A stretch of 64,000 bases of DNA from Achromobacter sp. UMC71 (GCF_014170305.1 NZ_LZZT01000010.1:310001-374000); one strand, 5' to 3'. Shown: positions 45,650 to 54,407, counted from the first letter of the stretch. Numbers and translations are program-made. The notes: generated by a model not told the origin, from the sequence alone.

Positions 45650-46513
45650 TCAGCGCGCGTATTTCTTCGCGCCGGCCACGCACACCACCGCCGCCAGCGT
45701 CACCAGCAGCATCGCCCAGCTGACGTTTTCGTGCAGCAGCAGCGCCGCCAGCCCCAGCCCCATGAAGGGCTGGAACAGCTGCAGCTGGCCCACGGCGGCA
45801 ATGCCGCCTTGCGCCAGCCCGCGGTACCAGAACACAAAGCCGATCAACATGCTGAACAGCGACACGTAGGCCAGCCCGATCCAGCCGGCCATGGTCACGT
45901 GCGCGAACGAGGGCGGCACGGTGAATAGCGCCAGCGGCAGCATCACCGGCAATGACAGCACCAGCGCCCAGCTGATCACCTGCCAGCCGCCCAGCGTGCG
46001 CGACAGCTTGGCGCCTTCCGCGTAGCCCATGCCGCAGACCACGATGGCCGCCAGCATCAGCAGGTCGCCCTTGAGCGACACCTCCAGCCCGCCCATCACC
46101 GCGTAGCCCGCCACGAAGGCCGCGCCGGCCACCGAGAACATCCAGAACGCCGGCCGGGGGCGCTCGCCGCCGCGCAGCACCGCGAACACCGCGGTGGACA
46201 GCGGCAACAGGCCCAGGAACACGATTGAATGCGCCGAGGTGACGTGCTGCAGCGCCAGCGCCGTCAGCAGCGGAAAGCCCAGCACCACGCCCACCGCCGT
46301 CAAGGCCAGCGCCGGCAGATCCGCGCGCCGCGGCCGCGGCTGGCGCAGCAACAGCAACAGGGCCCAGCCCAGCACGGCCGCGATGGTGGCGCGGGCGCAG
46401 GTCAGGAAGGTCGGGTCCAGTTCCGCCACCGCCACCCGCGTCGCGGGCAGCGATCCGGCGAAGATCGCCACGCCGATGAAACCATTGATCCAACCGCTTG
46501 TTGCCTTGTCCAT
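45650..46513 (-). CDS. EamA-family (DMT) transporter under MocR control
   Basis: 287 aa, about ten hydrophobic segments in two EamA halves: INGFIGVAIFAGSLPATRVA, then VTSAHSIVFLGLLPLSTAVF, and in repeat two LAYVSLFSMLIGFVFWYRGL. Likely metabolite exporter. It is divergent from a MocR-type regulator, and a perfect 14-bp direct repeat lies between. YdcR/PdxR-like MocR proteins often control such exporters. Substrate unknown, perhaps an amino acid or B6 vitamer. It converges on ybdD with only 13 bases between. Confidence 0.87.
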   Translation of the reverse strand: MDKATSGWINGFIGVAIFAGSLPATRVAVAELDPTFLTCARATIAAVLGWALLLLLRQPRPRRADLPALALTAVGVVLGFPLLTALALQHVTSAHSIVFLGLLPLSTAVFAVLRGGERPRPAFWMFSVAGAAFVAGYAVMGGLEVSLKGDLLMLAAIVVCGMGYAEGAKLSRTLGGWQVISWALVLSLPVMLPLALFTVPPSFAHVTMAGWIGLAYVSLFSMLIGFVFWYRGLAQGGIAAVGQLQLFQPFMGLGLAALLLHENVSWAMLLVTLAAVVCVAGAKKYAR

Positions 46514-46568
46514 GAAACGACTCCGGTGAATCCGTTACTTCAGCACCGCCGCCGCGATTTCCCCAGAG

Positions 46569-46618
46569 ACAGTCCAGTACAATTCAAAATAACTGTTATG
46601 CAATACAGTCCAGTACAA
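46569..46618. promoter_or_regulatory. Perfect 14-bp direct repeat, candidate MocR operator
   Basis: ACAGTCCAGTACAA occurs at 46569-46582 and again at 46605-46618, 36 bases apart, within the 116-base gap between the divergent genes. Between them lies ATAACTGTTAT (46589-46599), a small palindrome that could overlap a -10. MocR regulators such as GabR and TauR bind paired direct repeats, so the layout fits well. Confidence 0.75.
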
Positions 46619-46629
46619 ATGGAGGCCCC

Positions 46630-48021
46630 ATGGCACGAGGCGGAACGCGGATCGACACGGTGATGGCGCAGGTGCAGGCAAAGATCGCCTCGCGCGCCTG
46701 GCTGCCCGGCGCACGCCTGCCGTCGGTGCGGGCGCAGGCTGGCGCCATGGGGCTGTCGGTGTCGACGGTGGTGGAGGCCTACGAGCGCCTGGCCGCCGAA
46801 GGCGCCATTACCTCGCGGCCAGGCTCGGGCTTCTATGTCGCCGGCCCGGTGGCGCCGCTGGCGCTGGCGGAAATCGGCCCCAAGTTCGACCGCGAGGTCG
46901 ACCCCTTGTGGGTGTCGCGCCAGTCGCTGGACACCGCGCCCGCCGCCCTTAAGCCCGGCTGCGGCTGGCTGCCCAGTTCCTGGATGTACGAGTCCGGCAT
47001 CCGCCGCGCCTTGCGTACCCTGGCCAGGGCCGACAGCGTAGCGCTCACTGAATACGCCACGCCCTTGGGACACCCCGGCTTGCGCCAGGTCCTGTCGCGG
47101 CGCATGGCGGTCAGCGGCATCGAGGTCGCGCCCGAGCAGATCATGCTGACCGAATCCGGCACCCAGTCCATCGACCTGGTCTGCCGCTTCCTGCTCGAAC
47201 CCGGCGACACCGTGCTGGTCGACGACCCGTGCTATTTCAATTTTCATGCCTTGCTCAAGGCGCACCAGGCCCGCGTCGTCGCCGTGCCCTACACCCCGCA
47301 CGGTCCGGACGTGGCCCTGTTCGAAGCCGCGGTGCGCGAACACGCGCCGCGCCTGTACATCACCAATTCGGGTATCCACAACCCGACCGGCGCGGCGCTG
47401 TCGCCGCTGGTGGCCCATCGTGTGCTGAAGGTCGCGGACGGCGCGGGCCTGGTGATCGTCGAAGACGACATCTTTGCCGACTTCGAGAACAGCCCGGCGC
47501 CGCGCCTGGCGGCGTTTGACGGGCTGTCCCGCGTGATCCAGATCGGCAGTTTCTCCAAGACCGTGTCCGCCTCGCTGCGCTGCGGCTACATCGCCACCAC
47601 GCCCGACTGGATCGAAGGACTGGCCGACCTGAAGATCGCCACCACCTTCGGCGGCGGCCGCCTGGCGGCGGACGTCGTGCACCGCACGCTGACCGACAGT
47701 GGCTACCGCAAACACATGGAATGGGTCCGGCAGCGCCTGGCCGAGGAAATGGAGATCGTGGCGCGGCGCCTGCACACGCTGGGCATCGAACCGTGGAACT
47801 ATCCGAAGGCCGGCATGTTCCTGTGGAGCCGCCTGCCGCCAGGCATCGACGCGCCTGCGGTCGCGCGGGCCTGCCTGCGTGACGGCGTCGTGCTGGCGCC
47901 GGGCAATTCCTTCAGCCGTTCGCCGGACGCCGGCGGCTTCGTGCGCTTCAATGTCGCGCAGTCCAACGACGACCACGTATTTGGCAGCCTGGCGCGCGCA
48001 TTGGATGCCAGCCGAGGGTAG
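46630..48021 (+). CDS. MocR-type regulator (GntR HTH plus aminotransferase domain)
   Basis: 463 aa. N-terminal GntR HTH (ARLPSVRAQAGAMGLSVST-like block LPSVRAQAGAMGLSVSTVVE, AYERLAAEGAITSRPGSGFY). The aminotransferase-like domain includes the aspartate-type motif LVIVEDDIFADFE and the PLP lysine in IQIGSFSKTVSASLRCGYIA. Probably senses an amine or PLP adduct and regulates the divergent DMT exporter and itself through the direct repeat. Similarity is closer to the YdcR/PtsJ group than to TauR. Confidence 0.88.
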   Translation: MARGGTRIDTVMAQVQAKIASRAWLPGARLPSVRAQAGAMGLSVSTVVEAYERLAAEGAITSRPGSGFYVAGPVAPLALAEIGPKFDREVDPLWVSRQSLDTAPAALKPGCGWLPSSWMYESGIRRALRTLARADSVALTEYATPLGHPGLRQVLSRRMAVSGIEVAPEQIMLTESGTQSIDLVCRFLLEPGDTVLVDDPCYFNFHALLKAHQARVVAVPYTPHGPDVALFEAAVREHAPRLYITNSGIHNPTGAALSPLVAHRVLKVADGAGLVIVEDDIFADFENSPAPRLAAFDGLSRVIQIGSFSKTVSASLRCGYIATTPDWIEGLADLKIATTFGGGRLAADVVHRTLTDSGYRKHMEWVRQRLAEEMEIVARRLHTLGIEPWNYPKAGMFLWSRLPPGIDAPAVARACLRDGVVLAPGNSFSRSPDAGGFVRFNVAQSNDDHVFGSLARALDASRG

Positions 48022-48072
48022 GGAGCGCGGCGCCGTGGCGGGCGCTGCAACCGCTTGCCGGTCGCGCTGGCG

Positions 48073-49245
48073 CTACGCGGCCCGCGTGCGCTTTTCCGAC
48101 AGCAGCACCAACGGAATCGCGCAGGCCGCGCACAGCGCCATCACCAGGAAGCCCCCCGGCGCATAGCTGCGGTACAGCGCGCCGCCCAGCTGGATGCTGC
48201 CGAACATGAACACCCCGCCCGACAGCAGCGCATACAGCGCGATGGCCGACGTCTTGCAGGCCGCCGGCACCCGTCTGGCGATGTACCACATGATGGCCGC
48301 GTTGTTGCCTGCCAGCGTGAAGCACTGCAACAGCTGCAGCGCGCCGATCCACGCCGGATCCGTCGTTGCCGACAGCCCCGCCCAGCGGATCGCCGTCATG
48401 GCCGCCGACGCCAGGATCAGCCACTGCGCGCCGACCCGAGCCAGCACCTTGGGCGCCAGGAAGAAGAACAGCACCTCGCTGGTCACGCCCACCGCCCACA
48501 GCATCGAGATCAGCGCCGTCGACAGTCCACGATCGGTCCAGTAGAGCGTCGAATATGAATACAGAAAGCCGTTGCTGGCCTGCACCAGCGATGCCGCGCC
48601 GATGCACAGCAGCAGCGGCCGGTCGCGCAGGATCTCGCGCATCGGCAGACGCACGCGCTCGACCGGCGCGTCATCCGCGCTGGGGCGGGCCGCCTGCGGC
48701 AACAGCCGCACGCAGGCAATGCAGGCGATGATCAGCAGGATCGACAGCCACATTACCCAATCCGCGTTGAACGTCTTGATCAGATAGCCGCCGGCCACCG
48801 TCACGATGGCAAAGCCCAGCGACCCGCAGGCGCGGATGATGGTGTACGAATTGCCCTGGCCGCGGCCGCTGGCGATCGCCATGCGGTCCAGCAGCGGCAG
48901 CACCGCCGGAAACACGGCGTTCAGCAGCAGGGTGATGGCAAAGAGCCACGCGGGCGCCTGGCTGAACGGATAGCAGATGAACAGCAGTAGCGAGGCGCCC
49001 AGCGCGGCGGCGATCAGGCCATGGGCGCGGCCGGATTGGTCGGCCACGTGCGCCACCACCGGCGTGGACAGGATCTTCGGCAGGAACGACGTCGCCACGA
49101 TCAGCCCGATCAGCGCCGGGTCCAGCCCGCGGTTGGCGAACCACAAGGGAAGAAAGGGAATGCTGACGCCCTGCAAGCCGTAGTACAGGAAGTAGAACCC
49201 ATGCAGGGCGATAGCGCCTTGCCGGGCGTCGGGGTTGCCGCGCAT
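48073..49245 (-). CDS. MFS transporter (HcaT/3-phenylpropionate permease-like)
   Basis: 390 aa, about twelve hydrophobic segments. The N-terminal FYFLYYGLQGVSIPFLPLWF, ANRGLDPALIGLIVATSFLP and the QGNSYTIIRACGSLGFAIVT region with the conserved Arg match the MFS_1-like/HcaT family, whose members import aromatic acids or nucleosides. A PhlG-like hydrolase gene is 60 bases upstream on the same strand, so it may carry the substrate or product of that enzyme (inference). Confidence 0.85.
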   Translation of the reverse strand: MRGNPDARQGAIALHGFYFLYYGLQGVSIPFLPLWFANRGLDPALIGLIVATSFLPKILSTPVVAHVADQSGRAHGLIAAALGASLLLFICYPFSQAPAWLFAITLLLNAVFPAVLPLLDRMAIASGRGQGNSYTIIRACGSLGFAIVTVAGGYLIKTFNADWVMWLSILLIIACIACVRLLPQAARPSADDAPVERVRLPMREILRDRPLLLCIGAASLVQASNGFLYSYSTLYWTDRGLSTALISMLWAVGVTSEVLFFFLAPKVLARVGAQWLILASAAMTAIRWAGLSATTDPAWIGALQLLQCFTLAGNNAAIMWYIARRVPAACKTSAIALYALLSGGVFMFGSIQLGGALYRSYAPGGFLVMALCAACAIPLVLLSEKRTRAA

Positions 49246-49305
49246 AGCGATGTGGGGGGTGAGGCCGGAATGAAGCGCCGTAGCATACTCCTTCCGGCGC
49301 GGGCG

Positions 49306-50007
49306 CTACCAGGGCAGGGGGATGGCCTCGCCGTTGGCGTGCTCGCCGAAATAGATCGACGGCAGGAACCGCGACAGGAACGTGAACTCCGTATAGCAGT
49401 GCCGCAGCAGGTTCAGCCCCAGCGCGTCCGGCACGTCCTGTTCGGGTTGCGCGCTGGACAGGCCCAGGTAGAAGCGGCTGCGCAGCACGCAGCCGAACGG
49501 CGTATCGCGGGCCAGGTGGATCATCTGGCCGTCCAGCGGATCGCCGTTGGCGTCCAGCTTGATGTGGCCGCCAAAACCGATGCGTGCATAGACCGCCGCC
49601 GACATATCGCCGTTTGCCGTGGCCGCCTGCAGGCGCGCGGCGTCCAGGCAGTCTTCAGGCGCATGGAACTTCAGCTTGGCCGCCACCGGCGGCAGGTCCG
49701 CCAGCGATTCCACCGCATGGATCGACGCGCCGATGTAGTTTTCGCCGCGGCGCCATTGCTCGTCCCAGCCGAGGTGTTCGACGTGGTCCTGCGGATGCCA
49801 CCATTTGATGTGCTGCGTCGTCTGGAAGAACTTGAACCACCAGTCCAGCATGCGGCCCTTGCAGCCGTGCAGGTCGGTGCGCGCCGCCACGATCAGGCCG
49901 CCGCCGGGCAGCCGGGTGATGCCGGTTTCCAGGCGCAGCGGGGCGGGGTCGAGCAGGGTGTCCAGGTCGGCGGCGATGTGGGCCGCGTCGGGGTGTGGGG
50001 TGGTCAT
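49306..50007 (-). CDS. PhlG-like (2,4-diacetylphloroglucinol hydrolase family) protein
   Basis: 233 aa, shorter than Pseudomonas PhlG (about 290). Likely metal-dependent C-C bond hydrolase. Candidate zinc ligands: the histidines in IKWWHPQDHVEHLGWDEQW, then the distal pair in LRHCYTEFTFLSRFLPSIYF. PhlG uses two His and two Glu to hydrolyse diacetylphloroglucinol. The start ATG 50007 is preferred over the longer frame to 50091. Divergent TetR regulator and a palindrome suggest induction by a small aromatic. An MFS carrier gene follows on the same strand. Confidence 0.75.
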   Translation of the reverse strand: MTTPHPDAAHIAADLDTLLDPAPLRLETGITRLPGGGLIVAARTDLHGCKGRMLDWWFKFFQTTQHIKWWHPQDHVEHLGWDEQWRRGENYIGASIHAVESLADLPPVAAKLKFHAPEDCLDAARLQAATANGDMSAAVYARIGFGGHIKLDANGDPLDGQMIHLARDTPFGCVLRSRFYLGLSSAQPEQDVPDALGLNLLRHCYTEFTFLSRFLPSIYFGEHANGEAIPLPW

Positions 50008-50039
50008 GGCAGGGTTTCCAGGAGTTGGGAACCTGATTC

Positions 50040-50065
50040 TATAATAAAGAAACGTTTTGCGTTTC
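50040..50065. promoter_or_regulatory. Promoter and TetR-operator candidate between PhlG-like gene and tetR
   Basis: GAAACG (50049-50054), TTTTG, CGTTTC (50060-50065): perfect 17-bp dyad. TATAAT at 50040-50045 is a consensus -10 on the plus strand. On the minus strand TTGGAA, 16 bases, TATTAT bracket the dyad, so repressor binding would occlude both directions. Confidence 0.65.
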
Positions 50066-50172
50066 CAAAATAACGGAGCGTGTAAGATCACGCTTCATCA
50101 ACGGCACTCGCGGCAGCGCCGTTCATCGCCGGGACATCCGGCTTTGCTGCTCATCAGGACGATCTACCGCCC

Positions 50173-50838
50173 ATGGCGACCCTGGCTTTACCCCCTGCGC
50201 CGCGCTCGCGCGGCCGTCCCGCCCGGCCCGATGCCGAGCTGCACGCGGCCGCCTTGCAGGCCGCTACCTGGCTGCTGCTGAACGAAGGCTACGCCGCCGC
50301 CACGCTGGAAGCGGTGGCCAAGCGTGCCGGCATGGCCAAGAAAACCGTCTACCGTTTCGCCGCCAACCGCGAAGACCTGGTCGCGCAGGTGGTGCGCGGC
50401 TGGACGGACACCTTCGAGCCCGTCATGGCGCAAGACGTCGCCACGGCTGCCGACGTGCTGCCTGCCTTGGCGCGCGTGCTGCAGACCATCGCCGACCGCG
50501 CGCTGTCCGCTGACGCTGTCGGCATGTTCCGACTGCTGACCGCCGATTTTCCGGCGCGCGAAGCGTTGTTGGGCGTCTATCAGCGCAACGGCATCGAGCG
50601 CGGCACGGCCATGTTGGGCGCCTGGTTCGAGAAGCTTGCCGCGCGCGGCCTGATCCGCATCCAGCAGCCGCGCGACACCGCCGGCTTGCTGCTGGCCATG
50701 GTCATCGCCGAGCCGTTGCGGCAGATGGCGCTGGGTCTGACGCCGCCACTGCCAGAAGGCTCGGTCGCGCAGCGCATCCAGGCTTGCGTGACATTGTTCG
50801 CGGGCGAGGGCAGGGTGTTCGAGGTGAAGAAGCGTTAG
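50173..50838 (+). CDS. TetR/AcrR-family transcriptional regulator
   Basis: 221 aa. N-terminal HTH: AALQAATWLLLNEGYAAATL, EAVAKRAGMAKKTVYRFAAN, REDLVAQVV. C-terminal ligand domain resembles TetR_C_7-like regulators. Divergent from the PhlG-like hydrolase; a dyad between them is its probable operator. The start at 50173 lacks a strong ribosome site but fits the family N-terminus, with a short basic RSRGRPARPD extension typical of the group. Confidence 0.88.
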   Translation: MATLALPPAPRSRGRPARPDAELHAAALQAATWLLLNEGYAAATLEAVAKRAGMAKKTVYRFAANREDLVAQVVRGWTDTFEPVMAQDVATAADVLPALARVLQTIADRALSADAVGMFRLLTADFPAREALLGVYQRNGIERGTAMLGAWFEKLAARGLIRIQQPRDTAGLLLAMVIAEPLRQMALGLTPPLPEGSVAQRIQACVTLFAGEGRVFEVKKR

Positions 50839-51050
50839 GCTCGCCGGTGTCGTCGCCCGCCGCAAGGGGGCCGCGGCGGTCCGGAAAAACTAGTACGGCC
50901 GTCATGTTGAAACCGACTTGCATTCAGCTTGGCGCCAGCATGGCGCGCCGATTTGGCAAAGCGGGCATACGGAACTACCCTGGGATGGCGCGGTGCCATC
51001 GATCGGCGCCGCGTGCGAGGTTTCCGAATCATTTCCAGGAGCTGCGATTC

Positions 51051-51602
51051 ATGGCCAAGAAACTGAATGAGAAGACCACCAAGGCGGCGAAAACGCTGCG
51101 CAAGCGCCCGCTGGCGACCCCTACCGATCTGGCTGCCGCCGCCACCCGCGATATCTCCGCGGTGCTGAACCAGGTGCTGGCCGACGTATTCGCGCTGTAC
51201 CTGAAGACCAAGAACTTCCATTGGCACGTCAGCGGACCACACTTCCGCGACTACCACCTATTGCTGGACGAGCAGGGCGACCAGCTCTTCGCCATGACCG
51301 ACCCCATCGCCGAACGCATCCGCAAGATCGGCGGCACCACGCTGCGGTCTATCGGCCACATCTCGCGCACGCAGCGCATTGCCGACAACGACGCCGATTA
51401 CGTCCAGCCGCTGGACATGCTGGCCGAATTGCGCGAAGACAACAAAACCCTGGCCGCGTCGCTGCGCGAAGCGCACAACGTCACCGACGAACACCGCGAT
51501 ATCGCGAGTTCCAGCCTGATCGAGAACTGGATCGACGAGACCGAGCGCCGCACCTGGTTCCTGTTTGAAGCCAGCCGCGAAGGCGACACGACGGGCCATT
51601 GA
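51051..51602 (+). CDS. dps: Dps-like DNA-protecting ferritin
   Basis: 183 aa; stores iron using peroxide as oxidant and may bind DNA. Ferroxidase ligands at the dimer interface are visible: His residues in NFHWHVSGPHFRDYHLLLDE and Asp/Glu in MTDPIAERIRKIGGTTLRS. The N-terminal 25 residues are Lys/Arg-rich (KKLNEKTTKAAKTLRKRP), the usual DNA-binding tail. CAGGAGC precedes the ATG at 51051. Monocistronic; the 212-base gap upstream holds nothing I can identify, including no clear OxyR site. Confidence 0.9.
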   Translation: MAKKLNEKTTKAAKTLRKRPLATPTDLAAAATRDISAVLNQVLADVFALYLKTKNFHWHVSGPHFRDYHLLLDEQGDQLFAMTDPIAERIRKIGGTTLRSIGHISRTQRIADNDADYVQPLDMLAELREDNKTLAASLREAHNVTDEHRDIASSSLIENWIDETERRTWFLFEASREGDTTGH

Positions 51603-51788
51603 TCCGCGCGGGTTCCGGGCTCTGATCCTGGCGCCCGGATGTGCCGATTGCCAGGCGGAAAATGCCCGGTAATGACGGGGCGCGGCGGCGTCCGGCGCAT
51701 CATGACAGGCGGGGGGAATAGGCATATAGTCTTTCCCGTTTTCGGCCTCGATGAATGCGGCATGGGCACGCCCCTTGCCGGTCCCCCC

Positions 51789-52721
51789 ATGAAAATCCCT
51801 CTGTTGATTCTCTGCCCCGTCGTGCGCGCCAATCTGGACGCGCTGATGCAGCGTTACGACGTCACGTATGCCCCCACCGCGCAGGAGCGCAAGGCCGCCA
51901 TCGCCACGCAGGGCGCGCGGTTTCAGGCGGTGCTGACCATCGGCACCATCGGCCTGAGCGCCGATGAAATCGCGGCCATGCCGGCGCTTGCCCTGATTTC
52001 GTGCATGGGCGTCGGCCACGAGAGCGTGGACGTCGATGCGGCCAAGGCGCGCGGCATCATCGTCACCAATGGCCGCGGCGCCAACGATGAATGCGTGGCC
52101 GACCACGCGATGGGGCTGGTCATCGCCAGCATCCGCAATTTCCGCAAGCTGGACCAGTTGTGCCGGGACGGCGTGTGGCGCACCGCCATTACGCCGCCGC
52201 GCAACGTCTCGGGCAAGCGGTTGGGCATCCTGGGCATGGGCGCCATCGGGGAAAAGATCGCCACGCGCGCCGCCGGCTTTCACATGCCGGTGGCCTACCA
52301 CAACCGCAACGCCAAGCCGGGTTCGCCGTATCAGTACTTCGACAGCGTGCTGGGGTTGGCGGCGTGGTGCGACGTTCTCGTCTGTGCCGCGCCGGGCGGC
52401 GCGTCCACGCACCACATGATCAACACGGAAGTGTTGCAGGCCTTGGGCGCCGACGGCTATCTGGTCAATGTTGGCCGCGGCAGCATCGTCGACACCCAGG
52501 CGCTGGCCGTCGCATTGGCCGCGGGCACCATCGCCGGCGCGGGCATCGACGTCTACGAAAGCGAGCCCCAGCCGCCGGCCGAACTGATCGGGCTGGACAA
52601 CGTGATCCTGACGCCGCACCTGGCCGGCTGGTCGCCGGAATCCATCCACGCGCAGTTCACCAATTTCGTCGAGAACATCGACGGGCATTTTTCCGGACGC
52701 GGCGTGGTCACGCCGGTATGA
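51789..52721 (+). CDS. D-2-hydroxyacid dehydrogenase (hydroxypyruvate/glyoxylate reductase type)
   Basis: 310 aa, NAD(P)-dependent. Rossmann motif LGILGMGAIGEKIATRAAGF; catalytic Arg in VNVGRGSIVD, Glu in GIDVYESEPQPP, His in ILTPHLAGWS complete the R-E-H set. Length and the GRGANDECVADHAMGLVIAS helix match the GhrB/hydroxypyruvate reductase group. Substrate unproven. The stop overlaps the start of a 98-aa gene by ATGA. Start ATG 51789 is preferred over in-frame ATGs farther up because the conserved N-terminal strand KIPLLILCPV begins there. Confidence 0.88.
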   Translation: MKIPLLILCPVVRANLDALMQRYDVTYAPTAQERKAAIATQGARFQAVLTIGTIGLSADEIAAMPALALISCMGVGHESVDVDAAKARGIIVTNGRGANDECVADHAMGLVIASIRNFRKLDQLCRDGVWRTAITPPRNVSGKRLGILGMGAIGEKIATRAAGFHMPVAYHNRNAKPGSPYQYFDSVLGLAAWCDVLVCAAPGGASTHHMINTEVLQALGADGYLVNVGRGSIVDTQALAVALAAGTIAGAGIDVYESEPQPPAELIGLDNVILTPHLAGWSPESIHAQFTNFVENIDGHFSGRGVVTPV

Positions 52722-53014
52722 CCCTGCACGAACGTTTCCTGGGTTACCTTGCCGCGCGCGGGTGGACGGTACTGCACAGCGCGGCGGGTACCGGCCCGGC
52801 GATTGTGCCGGCAAACACCGACAATCATTCGGGGTTCCTGCCCTTGTACGCTCAACTGAGCAGTGCAGACGATACGTGCTGGTTTCTCAGCGCGGCCGAC
52901 TACGCTGGCACCGCCGAAAACGCCTTCGCCTGGGATGCGTTTCGCACCATCAGCCTTGATGCCTTGTTCGAGCAGGTGCTGGCAGGCGGCAAGGCCACCG
53001 CGCTGTTTGGCTAG
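52718..53014 (+). CDS. Small hypothetical protein coupled to the hydroxyacid dehydrogenase
   Basis: 98 aa, family not recognised. It begins MTLHERFLGYLAARGWTVLH and has no signal peptide or transmembrane segment; it contains single Cys and Trp-rich hydrophobic patches (DDTCWFLSAADYAGTAENAF). The ATG lies inside the preceding stop (ATGA), so translation is coupled and the two proteins probably work together. No motif suggests a chemistry. Confidence 0.6.
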   Translation: MTLHERFLGYLAARGWTVLHSAAGTGPAIVPANTDNHSGFLPLYAQLSSADDTCWFLSAADYAGTAENAFAWDAFRTISLDALFEQVLAGGKATALFG

Positions 53015-53037
53015 CGCCGCGCCGTCAGTTTTCCAAA

Positions 53038-53071
53038 TTGACATATCGGTAAATCCCGATATCATGGCGGC
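53038..53071 (+). promoter_or_regulatory. Promoter with 20-bp ArsR-type operator, next to the regulator start
   Basis: TTGACA (53038-53043) is a consensus -35; 16 bases on, TATCAT (53060-53065) matches -10 at five of six. The palindrome ATATCGGTAAATCCCGATAT (53043-53062) fills the spacer. The start codon at 53072 comes only 6 bases after the -10, so the message may be leaderless. No Shine-Dalgarno sequence is present. Confidence 0.7.
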
Positions 53072-53374
53072 ATGGACTTGCTCGACATCTTCAAAGCCCT
53101 CTCGAACCGCACGCGTCTGGACATCCTGAAAGGGTTGAAGGACCCCGCCAGGAGCTTCCCGCCGCAGGACGAGGGCGACGTCAATACGGTCGGCGTCTGC
53201 GTCAGCAGCATCCAGGAGGGCGTCGGCCTGTCGCAGTCCACCGTGTCCGATTACCTTGCCACCCTGCAACGCGCCGGCCTGGTCGAAGTCAGGCGCATCG
53301 GGCAGTGGACTTACTACAAGCGCAATGAAGCCACCATCCGCGCGCTGGCCCAGCTCATCGGGAAAGAGTTGTAA
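53072..53374 (+). CDS. ArsR-type winged-helix transcriptional regulator
   Basis: 100 aa. Winged [63 protein letters not shown]. The metal-binding ELCVCDL box of ArsR/SmtB is absent; in its place is [13 protein letters not shown] with one Cys, so the signal may be redox or another ligand. Its own promoter and the promoter of the next gene carry the same palindrome, indicating autoregulation and control of the oxidoreductase. The start has no leader if the TTGACA/TATCAT promoter is used. Confidence 0.88.
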   Translation: MDLLDIFKALSNRTRLDILKGLKDPARSFPPQDEGDVNTVGVCVSSIQEGVGLSQSTVSDYLATLQRAGLVEVRRIGQWTYYKRNEATIRALAQLIGKEL

Positions 53375-53388
53375 TTTTTTATCCCAAA

Positions 53389-53408
53389 ATATCGGTAATT
53401 CCCGATAT
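53389..53408 (+). promoter_or_regulatory. Second copy of the ArsR-type operator, upstream of the oxidoreductase gene
   Basis: ATATCGGTAATTCCCGATAT at 53389-53408 differs from the copy at 53043-53062 by one base in the spacer only (A to T at the fifth spacer-side position). It ends 27 bases before the ATG of the next gene. Confidence 0.75.
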
Positions 53409-53435
53409 CCCTATTTATCGAAACGAGGAGTGATA

Positions 53436-54407
53436 ATGAAAGCAGTCGTACTTAACGCATTTGGCGGGCCCGAGGCGTTCGAGCTGCGTGACGTGCCCAA
53501 GCCCGTGCCGCAGGCAGGGCAAGTGCTGGTCCGGGTTCATGCCACGTCCATCAACCCCCTGGACTACCAGGTCCGGCGTGGCGACTATCCCGACCTGGTG
53601 CCGCTGCCGGCCATCACCGGTCACGACGTCTCCGGCGTCGTCGAAGCCGTGGGGCCGGGCGTCACGGCCTTCGTTCCCGGAGACGAGGTCTGGTATACCC
53701 CGCAGATCTTCGACGGCCCGGGCAGCTATGCCGAATACCACGTCGCCGCCGAGCACATCGTCGGCAAGAAACCCGCCGCGCTGAGCCATCTGGAGGCCGC
53801 CAGCCTCACCCTGGTGGGCGGGACGGCGTGGGAAGCCCTGGTCGGACGCGCGGCGCTGAGAGTGGGCGAGCGCATTCTGGTGCACGGCGGCGCGGGCGGC
53901 GTCGGCCATGTCGCGATCCAGCTCGCCAAAGCCATCGGCGCGAAAGTCTTCACGACCGTGCGCGCAGCCAACGCCGAGTTCGTTCGCGACCTGGGCGCCG
54001 ACGAGGTCATCGACTACGAGAACGAGGATTACGTCGACGCCATCGCGCGGCTGACGGGCGGCCAAGGCGTTGACGTGGTGTTCGACACCATCGGCGGCGA
54101 TACCTTGTCACGCAGCCCCGATGTGCTGGCGCAGCTGGGCCGCGTCGTCTCGATCGTGGATATCGCCCAGCCGCAGAACCTGATCCAGGCCTGGGGCAAG
54201 AACGCGAGCTACCACTTCATTTTCACCCGACAGAACCGCGGCAAGCTCGACGAGTTAAGCGCATTGGTCACGCGCGGTCAGTTGCGGCCGCATGTCGGCG
54301 CGGTGTATTCACTTGCCGATATGGCGGCCGCCCATGCCCGGCTGGAAAGCCCCAACAACGGCTTGCGGGGAAAAATCGCGATTGCGGTCGGACCGCAGCC
54401 GAAGTGA
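53436..54407 (+). CDS. NADPH:quinone-oxidoreductase-type MDR dehydrogenase
   Basis: 323 aa, zinc-independent medium-chain dehydrogenase/reductase. N-terminal GroES-like domain ([34 protein letters not shown]), then a nucleotide-binding fold [20 protein letters not shown]. No structural or catalytic zinc cysteines are present. Preceded by GAGGAG at 53425-53430. Controlled by the adjacent ArsR-type regulator through the palindrome 27 bases upstream. Members reduce quinones or enals; it may detoxify an electrophile that the regulator senses. Confidence 0.88.
   Translation: MKAVVLNAFGGPEAFELRDVPKPVPQAGQVLVRVHATSINPLDYQVRRGDYPDLVPLPAITGHDVSGVVEAVGPGVTAFVPGDEVWYTPQIFDGPGSYAEYHVAAEHIVGKKPAALSHLEAASLTLVGGTAWEALVGRAALRVGERILVHGGAGGVGHVAIQLAKAIGAKVFTTVRAANAEFVRDLGADEVIDYENEDYVDAIARLTGGQGVDVVFDTIGGDTLSRSPDVLAQLGRVVSIVDIAQPQNLIQAWGKNASYHFIFTRQNRGKLDELSALVTRGQLRPHVGAVYSLADMAAAHARLESPNNGLRGKIAIAVGPQPK

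Noticed and set aside
51614-51639. Possible dps terminator (TCCGGGC/GCCCGGA)
   Set aside because: A 7-bp stem with a 12-base loop and no T-run; not convincing.
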